Source: Strongylocentrotus droebachiensis (lineage: Eukaryota > Echinodermata > Echinoidea > Camarodonta > Strongylocentrotidae). Taken from it: a stretch of 64,000 nucleotides of DNA. Position numbers and translations under genes: made by a program. Below the pieces are notes generated by a model. The model made no database searches. It was not told the origin of the DNA and worked only from the letters and a program-made list of their open reading frames with translations. Shown piece by piece: positions 1 to 11,227 of the stretch; the stretch's first letter is position 1, and every line of letters starts with the position of its first letter. The stretch is from contig JAVYIG010002726.1 of assembly GCA_035222895.1 (NCBI GenBank), positions 64,501 through 128,500 of the forward strand, read 5' to 3'.

Positions 1-676
1 ACTGAGTTCGCATACATGTAGGACATATTCATTCAGATGGTCATATCTTCACCACTCTATAGAGCTAATTTCGCATGCAGGCTTAAATGGATTGTAGCAC
101 TCAATTGATATCGAGAGTTCATGATTAAATGTTCAATGTAATGCGCTAATTATTCAGAGGAAGGGGGAAACATTTTAACACCACTGAGGGGGGGGGGGGT
201 CAAACGAAAGCTGCATGTACAAGTTATTTAGGTATTCCAAAATGGAATGGACACCTTGTATATTTATCCTTCAAAAAGACCATGCATGGTACAAGTAGGC
301 TAAAATGTAGGCCTACATACATGATGGGGGGTTGGGTGTCCATAAATAACAATAAAAAAGTCTTCATTTTGCCTTCAGATTGAACGAAAAATATTAATCA
401 AATATCACTAACCATCATGAATATTTGTCCTTTATAATAATGTCCAACATAACTCTCAGTATGTTTATGAAATATTGCTTGTAAACTTCTTCAATTTGCT
501 GTTTTAAATCAACTCCTGATACACAACCCGTCTGGAGACTGGACACACAATGTCTTGATGTACATGTATGTACATGTAGGCTATCACCGATCACAAACCC
601 ATCTCCTGTGAACTTTGTTCTCATCCAGTTAGAATACTCCCTATCTGTTTAAGTATGTACAGTTTACCTACTACAG
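1..676. other. Left edge: no gene recognised; repeat-related start
   Basis: No convincing coding exon is visible. The first 50 or so bases (ACTGAGTTC, then ATTCAGATGGTCATATC) resemble the right half of the inverted-repeat element found at 62251-62558, so the window probably opens inside a related copy. A G homopolymer lies near 187-198. The rest could be an intron of the gene whose possible last exon lies at 677-898. Confidence 0.4.
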
Positions 677-898
677 TATGTACCTCACTCACTGGGATTG
701 GATCCAATTAACATGAACTATCATCAGCTGATAAAGAAGTTCGAATCAGAACCACATGCTGGGACGAGTGCAGCTTATCAATCTGTGCTTTTAATGAGCA
801 ACAAACAACCGCAGGAGCTCTGCACAGTACACTATGACAAGTTTATCTTTAGTCTAACAGCAGAATTGCAGACATCGCTCTGGTATCATTCTATGTAG
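677..898 (+). CDS. Possible terminal coding exon of an unrecognised gene
   Basis: A reading frame runs from just after a possible splice acceptor (CTACTACAG, ending at 676) through 73 codons to a TAG at 896-898. A canonical AATAAA poly(A) signal follows at about 960, 60 bases after the stop, which is the layout of a last exon. The peptide begins YVPHSLGLDPINMNYHQLIK and ends LTAELQTSLWYHSM. I do not recognise the family and see no domain. The preceding exons would lie to the left of the window. The evidence is only the acceptor, the open frame and the poly(A) signal, so it could be a chance ORF. Confidence 0.35.
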   Translation, partial: YVPHSLGLDPINMNYHQLIKKFESEPHAGTSAAYQSVLLMSNKQPQELCTVHYDKFIFSLTAELQTSLWYHSM

Positions 899-2430
899 TG
901 CACCATGGTTGTACACACTAATATTATCTACTACAAGATTATACCCGGTTACACTTGTCAATAAAGATATATATTCTATTTATTCAGTTCAGAGTTTTCT
1001 AAAGTATTCTACATGTAAATGTAGAATTTTCCCCTCAAATTGACAGCAATTATTTAGATTTTCCACTCTTCCCTAGTTTAAGATTTATAAAATAAAAATG
1101 TACATTAAATGAAACACAAGAACAAAAAATTACAATGTACTGCAACATAAATGAACTAAATTTTGCCCTTATTGCTCTTCATCAAAATATATAAATAAAA
1201 TGTCACTAGAAGGTGACACTAAACTGCTATTATTACAGCATTCATCAAACTTCTGTCATGGTTGAGTAAAATTAGTGTTTGGCACATTTATACATGTACA
1301 TGTACAGTCTGGTATAATCATTATTTGATTTGAAGAAATAAATTATTCTTATCAATTAATCATTCTACAAACATAAATATCTTGAAACAATTAAAGAGTA
1401 GGATTAGCTAATAAAAGTTCTATGACTTCTGCCCATGCACAGTGACATAATCGCATTGAAATGCACAAAAACAGTGGAGCAGTGTTTAATATGGAGTGAA
1501 CCCAATGTTTGCATCTTACAGTATGCGAATTAATATCTTTAAAGTATTATATTCTGCAACTTTCTAAAATGAAGTTTTCACTTCCTTTATTCGTAATGAA
1601 AATGAATAGGAATAAAGGATGCTGACAGGAACAAGCAATGAGGAATTAATGTGCATGTTCAGTACACATGTACTTGTAGTTTTAACTTGGTGTGCTGAAT
1701 ATATTTTAACATAGATTTCTTTCTGCTATTTTTGTTTCTATTTGTTATTCATTAAAATTCAAATTGAATTGAAAAAGAAGAATACTCTTGGGGTTAATCT
1801 TTCTTTTACTCAAGTTGGGTCGCAGTAATGAAAACATAAGAAGAAGACACAAATGTGTTGGACAAAATAAATTTTTCTATGTGCAGATTGTACAGCGGTT
1901 TTCTATTTAGTATTTCACAATATAATGCCCCAAATAACCTAATTTTTTTTATTTTACCATCTTTCAGTTTCATAGGCTACAGAAATTATGTGATCGGTTA
2001 ACTGGTATTTAAAGATTTGAATTCATGCGTGGGTATAGTAGTCGTTCATGAAGTAGGTAACTTGGCGATCACTCCGTTCACTACATAATAGGGCTGCGAC
2101 GTGTAGTCGAAAGCTTGAGTACCCACACGGTTGACAACAACAAAAAAATCTGTCCAGGCCGACGCTTACCCGCCTGGGTAAGCGGCGGCCGCTGGCATGG
2201 TGCTGTCGGTAAAAATGTTCCCCAACTCAAGCACTGTCAAACTCACCACTCAGAAAATGGGACAAAATGTCAGGATTTCTGTTTGGACTTGTAGGAAAAA
2301 GGATTATTCTGCCATCTTTGGTTTTTTAAAACAGCATTGTTGACTGTTATTATTATTATTAAATTGGCGCCTTCAACTGCAACTCGAAGTAAAATTCCAT
2401 GCCAGGGCTCGACTTTATCGGGAGCCCGGT
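899..2430. other. Intergenic, no gene seen
   Basis: AT-rich sequence without a supported exon. The AATAAA near 960 may end the exon at 677-898. A perfect 9-bp stem (CGCTTACCC / GGGTAAGCG) lies near 2163-2184 with a GC-rich flank, and a short (TTA)n run lies near 2347-2360. Nothing else is recognisable. Confidence 0.5.
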
Positions 2431-2439
2431 GGCCATTGG

Positions 2440-3155
2440 CTCCCTGAAACCCCTGCGGGCTCCCTGAAAAAGTGCTTGAGGAGCCCGGCTGGCTCCCTAA
2501 GTTTTTCTAGTATCAGCCACGAAAAATGCTGTTTCTTACCAGCACTTTAATCCATGTTTTAATCCATCTAAAAACCCAAATTCCGCAGTCAAAATCATGA
2601 AATATGCGCTAGGCATTCCAAGGCACACTTGGCTCAACTCCAGCGCGAATAATGAGTTGCAAAAGAAAACACATCGAGATCAGTGCAGGAATGCCATGCA
2701 TGATAACGTTATATCTCCGCACTTGTAACGAGTGCGCAATACATGCTGCATTGTATGTCGGTGCACTCAGAGAATGTACACACTAAGACAAACGCACGTG
2801 GTCGCTGCGTTGCCAGAGCTGAGTGTACATGTATGTTTACGTCGACTCGTGTTTGTGATACATGTGCGTTTGTGATCGTGAGTGACTTGATTATTGTTTG
2901 AACATAATTTTACGAACTACAAACTTCAAAAGCGTGTGTAAAAAGGGGTTGATCGTTGTTTTGTGAACATATACCCCTCCCTGGTCCCGGCGCTGATGAT
3001 TATAAAAAAAGGTATCGTGACGGTGTGTTTTAATTTTTTAATAGTTAATGACCATTATTATGACCACAAAAAAAAAAGTGATAAACTTGGGCTCCCTGAA
3101 ACCCCTGCGGGCTCCCTGAAAAAGTGCTTGAGGAGCCCGGCTGGCTCCCTAAAAA
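2440..3155. repeat. Direct repeat of about 65 bp (GGCTCCCTGAAA family), copies 650 bp apart
   Basis: The blocks at about 2440-2503 and 3090-3153 are nearly identical. Each contains GGCTCCCTGAAACCCCTGCG and GAGGAGCCCGGCTGGCTCCC, and so can form GGGAGCC/GGCTCCC hairpins. The first copy is preceded by GGGCTCGAC, the second is followed by GTCAGGCCCTGC. Between them lies sequence without a recognised gene. This may be a tandem duplication or two copies of one short interspersed repeat. Confidence 0.6.
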
Positions 3156-4215
3156 AAAAGTAAAGGTCAGGCCCTGCATGCGTTTTCGGCGACAGAACTG
3201 GGATACTGCTCCAAAGGTATGGTGGCGGCAAAAAAAAAAAAATCCAAAAAAAATCCAAAAAATTAAAAAAAATTATAAAAAAACATGGTGTCCGAATATT
3301 CAAGTATTCGCTTGTAAGCCTGGGAGTGTACTCGGGTACCTCATTACACTGTTGTGCACAGCCTTACTACATAACACTGAACTGATGGGTATTACGCTCC
3401 GGTGCGTACGTCTGTGTGCTGCCCTCTATATACCAACACTTGAGCAGCTTAAAGTTCATTCCTAGACCAATAGCTCCAGTCTTTAATATCGATGGTCATT
3501 CTGCTGAGACTACATCTGGCTCCAGCCGCTCCACTGACCACCAATAATATACAGAGACCAAAGTATGTGGTATGGCGTAGTGTGGGGAGGTTGCGCAATG
3601 CACTCAGCGTGTGATTGCCGATCTCATCACGATCAATAGCTTCACAAAACTGTACAGATTAGCTGAAGGCTAGTCCTTACTGTATATTTCAAAGCTTTAC
3701 ATTGATTTGTTTACATATTTTGTTTAACCCAGACGTTGTACATCATACATGTACATGTATGTGCGAACAAGTTGTGTATCATGTCAGTTGATTTAAAACT
3801 GTATTTTACACACACTATTTCAAATACCTGTCATGATTTAAAAGTTTTGTTTCGTGTCAATTTTTCTTATATTTTTTGGAGTATTTTACCAAAAAACAAA
3901 GACATGTACAGTAGTATACAATTTATCACAGGTTTCAAAGCGAACCGCTGCACAATACAAGTGCATACCGATGGTGGGTTTCAGCCTTGTACGCCTGCAT
4001 GAAGCTAGCAATCGTAATGATCAACATCAATTCATATCAAATGTGAATTATTTACTGGGTGGAAGGCCACAAATATATTTAATAAATGTGAATTACTTGC
4101 ATAAATTTAATGAGGATCTGAGATTACAGTCGCTAACTTAACGCAGGCGCACGCTTTGTTTTTAGGGAAAATACTGCAAAAAAATATTTTAAAATTGATA
4201 CAAAACAGGTAAGAA
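3156..4215. other. Intergenic, A-rich tract and a SINE-tail-like scrap
   Basis: An A-rich low-complexity stretch lies at about 3228-3285. At about 4046-4078 a short segment (TTTACTGGGTGGAAGGCCAC) resembles the tail of the tRNA-like repeat seen at 43.3-43.9 kb. Open frames here are short, biased in composition and unsupported by splice signals. Confidence 0.4.
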
Positions 4216-5872
4216 TAGGGAGGCCAATGCCCGGGCGTAAGGCTTCTACGCCTACGATTTGTGCGCTCGTCGTCCAAGTCAGAAAATGACCAGAAGAAAA
4301 AAAAAGGGAAAAAAAAGAAAACAAATATCTATGGAATCAAATGTATAACAAATACACAATTACACACTCCACAACATACCTATAATCACGGATCTGTAAC
4401 AGTCTTTCACCCTTTGTTGACGATCTTGCAGATTTTGACGTTTTTAGGTCCAATAATTCTGTTTAATAGCAGACGAAAAAAAACGGACGCACGAGAGAAA
4501 CTAGAAGGGTCCTAGAGGGCGATGAGGTTAGCTCACTAAAATCCTTCTCAATGACTGAAGGTAGCGCCTAAAAATATGGAATCAATTTAATATCAAAGAA
4601 CTTTTGATAGAGATTAACATATCAGTTGTGTTCAAATGTCACTTTTAACAACTAGAAAATATAACGAAAAAGGATTATATCTTTTTAATTGCAGATTTTT
4701 ACAAACTGCACAATCAAAGGTAGATAGAGTACGATGTTTTTGTCAATCTTGCGTTGGTTTGAGCCCCATAGCTAGAGCCATCTCAAATTGGGGACGAAAA
4801 CTGTGCACAAAGACATGATTGTTCGAGCCCCAAATAGAAGTCTTGCGACATCATAATATGAATATGTATGAGGTCCGGTCTCATCGCGCGCAAAACAAAT
4901 TTGACGTAGTCTCACACACAGTACCTTATTCTCACAGCACGAGACTCGAGTGTCGAGCTCGTACAGTAAGTCATATATGAAAAATGTTTAAAAAAGATAT
5001 TTCATTAAAAAAGTGTCTACGTGAGCAGTCTATACTCCAATTGAGAAGTTAGGACGCAAAGATATGATTGGATGATGTGATTATGATACATGGTTAGTTG
5101 TCGCGTACAGCTTGAGAGAGAGAGAGAGAGATCGAGAGAGAGAAAGAGAAAGAGAGACCCAGCTGTACTATACATGGTACGTGCGATATACATGTATTGT
5201 AGTGGTGTCATGTGTGTAGCGCTCCGAGTGTGAGCTGCACAGCTAGCTGCATGCATGGATAATTATGGAGGTCGTTCTAATTCTTGTTGATTGTACAGTA
5301 GATCTCCGACTGAAATCATAAGGAATACTCATGAGGAAATCAAGTTATTGGAATACCATTCTAAGGTAAATATAAATGAATTAGATCTAGTTCTTTCCTT
5401 CTTTTTTTACTCGTAGATATAGTAGTCGTACGTACATTGCATTGGTGGTTCGAATTCTTCGATTTCAACTTCAGCCTGTATTGCGGCTTGCCTGGTTGAA
5501 GTGGTTCGGTGTGTGCATGGAGTTAACTCCATGGTGTGTGCGACCGATTCAAGGCTAGCCGAAAGATGAATGTACTTTCGCGCGAAGTTTTGAACTTGTT
5601 GTTCGGTCAATGACACGCCCATTCCCCTCGGGCCTGTCTAATTCTCGACGTAACTTTTGGGACCATGAAATTGATCGTTTCAAGGCTCTTCCGTTCGGCC
5701 AAGCGTAGAAGGAAGAGAGTGCTTAAAAGCTGGATATCTCCTATTTTATGGAACTTCTGGAGTCGGCAGATGGGTGAGTTTTCTTAGTGAAAGTAAATGC
5801 TTTCTTTTAATCTTTGTTTTATTTTAAACAAATTCGTAATTAAAAAGTTAGATTTGGGCATTGGCCTCCCTA
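4216..5872. mobile_element. Non-autonomous DNA transposon, copy 1 (TAGGGAGGCC TIRs)
   Basis: The element starts TAGGGAGGCCAATGCCC and ends with the exact reverse complement. It is flanked by a 7-bp direct repeat GTAAGAA (4209-4215 and 5873-5879), which looks like a target-site duplication. A second copy lies at 32070-33642. No transposase-sized ORF is present, so it probably depends on an enzyme supplied elsewhere. Inside are a GA microsatellite (about 5113-5155) and blocks shared with copy 2, including one ending in GGCAGATGGGTGAGTT that looks like an exon/donor junction. Seven-base duplications are unusual: hAT elements typically make 8 and P-type elements 7-8, so the superfamily is unresolved. 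Confidence 0.8.
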
Positions 5873-7339
5873 GTAAGAAAGATAACAAATTATAATTCAT
5901 GACTGTTACTTGAACAATTGTGGAGGATGTATATGATGTTTGGTCTATTATAGTAAGGGGTCCAACGAATGGTCACTCACAGTTGTGAACAAGAGCAAAA
6001 AAACAGGGACTAATTTTTCATCAGATAGTGGCGAAAATTGCTAGTTAGTCCACCCATTGTGCATGTGAAAATGGTTACCGTCTGTGTATGGGGAAGGTTG
6101 ACAAATACATTACAGTGTTACTTTTTATTATTTATTAAAGAATTCCCCATAAGGCCATAGCCATGATACCAAGCAAACCACAACCATGACAACAAGTGAC
6201 GGTTATTTCTCATTTTCTGTCTGCAGTCCAGACAAGGTCCACTACAAGTCTACAGTCGACTTCAACTTCCAAGTAGAGTCTACAGACAGTCGGGTTGCGT
6301 TGTCGGCTGTCAGGTTTGAATCATGGACAGATAGAAATAGAAATAGACCTAGTTAGATCTGGAAAACTGAACAAAATAAATCTCATGATAATGAAACAAT
6401 GAACCTGCAAAACAGTGCAATGAAATGCAGCATGCAGCCCGCAACACCGCCGGACTCTGACCACTGCACTGCCAATTCTCAATGCTGCTGCGCTGCTGTG
6501 CAATGCACATGAATGAGATCGGAACAGTGTGCCATTTAGCCGGTGCAGAACACACACAAAACACATTCATTCCTACGAAAGATTCGTTACGGAAGTGCCC
6601 ACATACCATTATTTTACTCCACTTCATACTACTCATAGATCCATGATTATATACTTATTCGGTAGTCAATACTTACATCTATACTGTGGGAAAGATTGTT
6701 TTTTCCTTGGATGTAAGGAAACGTCGAAAATCATGTCCTAAATATCATATGGCCGTACGATTCTAAACTCCTCCCTACATAATACACATACATTACATGC
6801 AAGATGGCGTGATTGTGCGCATGCGTGTGTGTCAGGCAGGCAGCCAATGTTTTTGTGAATATTTATTTTTCTTTCTCAACAAATTTCTTTGAGCGCCACT
6901 ACTGTGCATGTGTGTGCGTGCGGCAAGTGAAAATAAAAAAGAAAATCACCTGTTCAAAATGGGAACTTCTTATTTCCGCGTTTCCCGGAAATGCAAACAA
7001 AGAGGGTTCATATTCATATTTTATAAGATAAGAGCACGAAGATATACCATTTGCATTGTTGCCCTGGCATAATAATTGGGAAATGAGTTCTAACTCTTTT
7101 CATGAAAGATGGTTTATTCTTGATAGATAAAATGTATATCTTCTCAAATCTCAAACCTGTATTCCAGTCCTACGACTCCTTTGATTGATCAATATAACTC
7201 TGAGAATGTTTTCAATTTTATTTTAGTTAATCAGCTATTCTTAAAATCAATTAATGAAAAAAGGTAAACGAAAATGTGTTCCCGTTAGTATGGGCAAACA
7301 TTTATAATCACATACAAGCTACTCGACTTTAGCTTTCAA
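5873..7339. other. Intergenic, no gene seen
   Basis: No exon with supporting splice sites or recognisable protein similarity was found on either strand. Short ORFs near 6321-6741 overlap on both strands and look like chance. Two CATGTGTGTG(C)GTG-like strings recur at about 6821-6835 and 6905-6920. Confidence 0.45.
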
Positions 7340-7540
7340 AAAATTAACCTTCAATTCAATTCAATTAAATTCTATTCTATTCATTTTATTTCTATTTCTT
7401 GTAAAAAAAAATAACATTCAACAATATACTATACATAATAGCAAATATATGAATAATACAAAGAATATGGAGGACACAGCAGCCTCGGAGGCCATGGCAT
7501 TGGCCTTTCATAGGCTGGGCTCCAATGTCCGCAGATAATT
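7340..7540 (-). mobile_element. Probable LINE 3' end with simple tail (minus strand)
   Basis: A (TTCAA)n-like run at about 7350-7385 is followed by an A-rich stretch and a unique block (CAGCCTCGGAGGCCATGGC at about 7480-7500). Read on the minus strand this is a unique 3' UTR-like block ending in a short tandem repeat, which is the usual look of 3' ends of CR1/L2-type non-LTR elements. No coding part is attached. Confidence 0.35.
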
Positions 7541-7739
7541 ATACAAAGTAAAGAGAAAAGAAACAATGGGTAGTAAATAAATAAACAAATGAGTACAGGC
7601 TAGTTTTTTTGTTTTTTTAATTCATAATGCACTGATTTCTCAGTCACTCGGGGTGGACGAGGAGAAACTTCTTATTAACATTGGCCTCACTTAGTGTGCC
7701 TTTGCGAAAAGCGAACTGAATCACTGTATATAACCCTCG

Positions 7740-7815
7740 GCTCTCTCGATCTCCTCCAGGTATAACTAATTGGGGGTGTGCAGGTGGACAACTGCACCGC
7801 CGGGTCCGGGTTTTT
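7740..7815 (-). mobile_element. SINE fragment related to the element at 42.6 kb (minus strand)
   Basis: On the minus strand this segment contains TCCACCTGCACACCCCCA, which also occurs near the 3' part of the tRNA-derived SINE at about 42870-42895. Only the tail region is present; the tRNA-like head is missing. Confidence 0.5.
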
Positions 7816-7918
7816 GTTTTAAACAGCCATCGACCTAGCTCTATTTATGTGATGAAATAATTTTCAATAGGAATTCGATTCCACTAGATACAATTAATTA
7901 TTCAATACTTCGTGTTGA

Positions 7919-8000
7919 AGGGGGGGGGGGGTGAAGTATACCCCTTAACCCCCGTCCCCGCTCTCTCTCTCTCTCTCTCTCTCACTCTCTCACTCTAGAT
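7919..8000. repeat. G homopolymer and (CT)n microsatellite
   Basis: A run of about 12 G near 7919-7931 is followed by a (CT)n tract at about 7962-7997. Confidence 0.8.
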
Positions 8001-8178
8001 CTATATCTATATTTGTCTGTTTCAGTATAGGCCTATAATAATACAGCTCCTAAAACGGGGAGGGGCCGCGGCGGCGGTATTATTTGGGAAAAGGAACCTT
8101 GCCAGTAAATGCCTAATCATTCATCATAGGTTGGTGAAGACGGCACTGGCGTACCTATGGGGGGGCAGGGGGGCAGAG

Positions 8179-8361
8179 CAGTGGCGGATCCAGGGGGGGG
8201 GCCCGGGCCCCCCCCCCCCCCCTTGAGAAAAAAATCATGTAAAATCACGTGATTTTTACCTTTTTGGGGGGTTGGGCCCCCCCCCCTGGCGCTCAAGGGG
8301 GGGGGGTGCAAATTGAAAAATTTTCGAGGACCAAAAAAAAAAAAAAAAAAATGTGCTCACT

Positions 8362-8400
<39 letters not shown>

Positions 8401-8502
8401 ACTGAGCGACTTTTCGGCCGGCGCGATTTTCCAATTTTCGGGAGCAAACAAAAATGAAGAAAGTTGGGCCCCCTCCCCTAAGAAATCCTGGATCCGCGCC
8501 TG
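8179..8502. mobile_element. Small inverted-repeat element with homopolymer core
   Basis: The ends GGCGGATCCAGG (about 8183) and CCTGGATCCGCGCC (about 8488-8501) are inverted copies. The interior is mostly long G and C runs, including a C homopolymer of about 38 at 8363-8400 next to an A run. A related end (GGGGCGGATCCAGC) occurs at about 40027. No coding capacity. The homopolymers make local assembly length uncertain. Confidence 0.5.
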
Positions 8503-8544
8503 GGGCAGAGTGCCCCCCCCCCCCCCCTGACGGGCTCCAGGGGG

Positions 8545-8708
8545 AAAAAAAAAGGGGGAAAGAAAAGAAAAGAAAGGAAAGGAAAGAAAAAGAAAAAAGG
8601 AAAAGGGAAGAAAAAAGGAAAGAAAGAGAAAATAGGAAAAAAAAGGAAAGAAAAAAAGGAAGAAGAAGAGAAAAGGAAGAAAAAGGGAAAAGAAAAGGAA
8701 AGGAATAA
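8545..8708. repeat. Purine-only tract (AAAGG/AAGAAA low complexity)
   Basis: About 160 bases of almost pure A and G on the plus strand. The ORF across it encodes only Lys, Arg, Glu and Gly and is a composition artefact. Confidence 0.85.
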
Positions 8709-9009
8709 AAATGGTGAAATTAAAAAAAAAAGACCATGGCCGTACGCACCAGGGGGGGGGGGCAGTTGACCTCAGATATTTTGAAAACGTACAGTTTTTT
8801 TCCTGAAAATGTAGTGTAGGCCTATACCAAATCCTTCAATTCTACTTTTGAAAATGCAAAAGTACCCTCATGACCAGTTCGGTCGCTCGAACTCCCTTCA
8901 CTCATTTTGCTTTTGAGATTCTTCGAAAACTTTTAACGCATCCTGAAAAATTAAAACAAATGAAAATAGGAAAATATAAGTGATATAACAAATTCGAAAC
9001 TCTTCGCTG

Positions 9010-10025
9010 GCGCGAACTGCTTGCTAGCCTATTTTGTATAAAATGTTTTCACTTGCTCGTCCCCCTGAAAAAAGAAAAGGATTAGTATTGCCTAGAATAC
9101 AATTGTGCCTGCCCCGACGGGCCCCGACCTGCAACCATGGCAACAATAACACACAATATATGTACCAAATGTTACTAAAAGAGACTAATTCATTTTTCTC
9201 GCTCGCTACACTCGCTCGCGAATGAAATGAATAGACATTGCTTTGGAAACAATTGTGCCCACCCTTGACCTGCAACAATATCATTAAAAATGGAAGAGTT
9301 TTTTCGCCCTCTCGCCAAAAAGGAATTGAATCGCGTTAAACGCGATTGCGTCCATCCTGACCTGCACCAATAAAAACAAGTTTATTTATTAATTTCTATT
9401 AAAAGAGATTTTTTTTTTTTGCTTGCTCGCTATGCTCGCTCGCCAAAATGGAATTGACACCGCTAACGTGCCCGCCCCAACCTGCAACAACCAGTTAATA
9501 ATTATGTACCAAACGTTATTCAAAGAAGTTTTGGTGTGCTCGTGCTCGCCAAAACGGAATTAACATCACCTTAGAAATGATTGTGCAAGCCCTGCCCTGC
9601 AACAAAAAAATCTGAAATTTATGAACCAATTATCATTACAAAAATTTTGCTCGCTCGCTACGCTCGCTCGCCAAAATAGAAATAACACCGCTTTTAATAA
9701 TCACGTCCCTGCATGGAACAATGAACCCAAGTTTATATACCATATTTTCCCTATAAAAGAGAAGTGATTTTTTTTTGCTCGCTCGCCAAAATAGAAATAA
9801 CACCGCTTTCAATAATCACGTCCCTGACATGGAACAATGAACCCAAGTTTTATGTACCATATTTTCCCTATAAAAGAGAAGTGTTTTTTTTTTCGCTCGC
9901 TACGCTCGCTAGCTCGTGGAATTATGTGCCCACCACTAACCTGCTACAATATCATTAAAAAGAGAAATGTAGGGGGTTGCCTGCCCGTCAAAATGGGATT
10001 GACATTGCCTTAAACACAAGCCGGA
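9010..10025. repeat. Diverged tandem array, unit about 105-125 bp, with CTCGCTCGC core
   Basis: A core like GCTCGCTCGCCAAAATGG recurs near 9050, 9205, 9310, 9430, 9545, 9660, 9780, 9895 and 9990. Each is followed by a variant of GAATTGACACCGC, a stretch with CCTGCAACAA, and TATGTACCAAATGTTA. Units are clearly related but diverged in length and sequence; the neighbours near 9650-9770 and 9780-9890 are the most alike. No gene is present. Confidence 0.75.
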
Positions 10026-10029
10026 TCAA

Positions 10030-10255
10030 TATGATAATTTACCAAATAATTATATCAATAAATAGTTGTAGGCGGTTTCCCGGCAAAATTTGTATCATCA
10101 CGTTATAGTCAAAACACATTCTTTTACATGATTGGTAATAATAATAACAGCTAGTTCTTATACAGCGCTTTTCAGGACCGAAGCCTCTCTCAAAGCGCTT
10201 TACAGATGTATATTTTTTGAGAGGGGGCGTTTCCAAAACTAGTCTATACCTTTAA
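10030..10255. mobile_element. Right-hand part of a TTAA-type MITE, third copy
   Basis: Similar to the right half of the elements at 21020-21416 and 54057-54431: it shares TTTACCAAATA, TAGGCGGTTTCC, TCACATGATTGGTAATA-like text and an end close to CTTTACCTTTAA. It contains extra sequence at about 10135-10215 with TACAGCGCTTTTCAGG and AAAGCGCTTTACA, which looks like a separate small interspersed repeat inserted in it. The left half is missing. Confidence 0.6.
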
Positions 10256-10858
10256 GCAATATATATCTCTATATATATTATATCATTTATTTATGATGTA
10301 AAGCGATGAATCTAATAAGACATATTGAAGCTTTTCGTCTTGCAATCATCAGTTTAACTCGCAAGAGTGAACACAAAGCTGAAATCGGGCAATGAACGAA
10401 ATAGTTTAGATGTACACTGTATTTTGCCTGACTGCGTGGAAATTAGTTTAAACTATCAAAATAGGGGTAAAATATGCCATACAGTATGCTATATGTTTAT
10501 CCAAATAATCTTGTTATCGAATCACGATTGGTTCAGAATACGAACGAATCAAACCGGGCAATGAGTGGTCTAGCGCCATCTTGCGTTTAAGACATTATAG
10601 TAAGGTAGGCTCACTTTCGTCGTGTACAGTAGGTATAGCGCTATCTAGCGTTTCAAACATTATATCAACCGCACGGCAATCACTCATTTTCCATTTATCC
10701 GAGGCTGTTACTTTGAAGAAAGAAAAAAAAAATCAAGTTTCGTTTCCAAAGAGGCAATCTATCCAAGCGACAAATTTAAAATATATTGGGAGTTGTGTTA
10801 ATTGTTTAAGCTGCATCTAAACACATTATTATGCAAGAGGCGGACTACATTGGTGAAG
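10256..10858. other. Intergenic, no gene seen
   Basis: No supported exon. Two similar short strings (TAGCGCCATCTTGCGTTT and TAGCGCTATCTAGCGTTT) lie about 63 bases apart near 10571 and 10634. Confidence 0.4.
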
Positions 10859-10859
10859 C

Positions 10860-11227
10860 TTTCTATCTATCTATCTATCAGGCTATAGTTCATCCAGACG
10901 TTGGTCAAAGCCTTCCTCATAACATTTCCATTCTCTTCTGTCTATAGCTATCCTAGTCCAAGCGGCAGTTCCCATGTATGATGTTAGGTAATCTCTCCAT
11001 CTTCTCTTCTGCCTTCATCTTCTTCTCTTTCCCACCCTTGAGTGCCATTCTGTTAAACGATTTGTCCATCTATTGTCCTGAAGTCTTCCTACATGCCCAA
11101 CCCATCTCCACTTTGATTCCCAGACTTTCCCCATGGATGTCTTTAACCTGTTTTCTGGCGTATGACTTTGTGATTGATTTTGTCTCGCAGAGATAAATGT
11201 GACATCTTTCACATAAAGCTTTGTCAC
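10860..11227 (-). mobile_element. LINE ORF2 C-terminal remnant with (GATA)n tail
   Basis: On the minus strand two frames give pieces typical of the end of a non-LTR retrotransposon polymerase: KWRWVGHVGRLQDNRWTNRL followed, after a frame change, by RWRDYLTSYMGTAAWTRIAI and ...EEGFDQRLDEL-stop. The K-W-x-W-x-G-H-x-x-R...RW...RRWRDD signature is common in LINE polymerase tails. A (GATA)n microsatellite at about 10862-10879 lies directly after the stop, as expected for the 3' end. The 5' part is absent, so this is a truncated, decayed copy. Confidence 0.7.

Noticed and set aside
8249-8708. Pro-rich and Lys/Glu-rich ORFs
   Set aside because: They are translations of homopolymers and purine tracts.
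9010-10025. CRISPR-like array
   Set aside because: Units are diverged tandem copies without unique spacers, and the DNA is eukaryotic.
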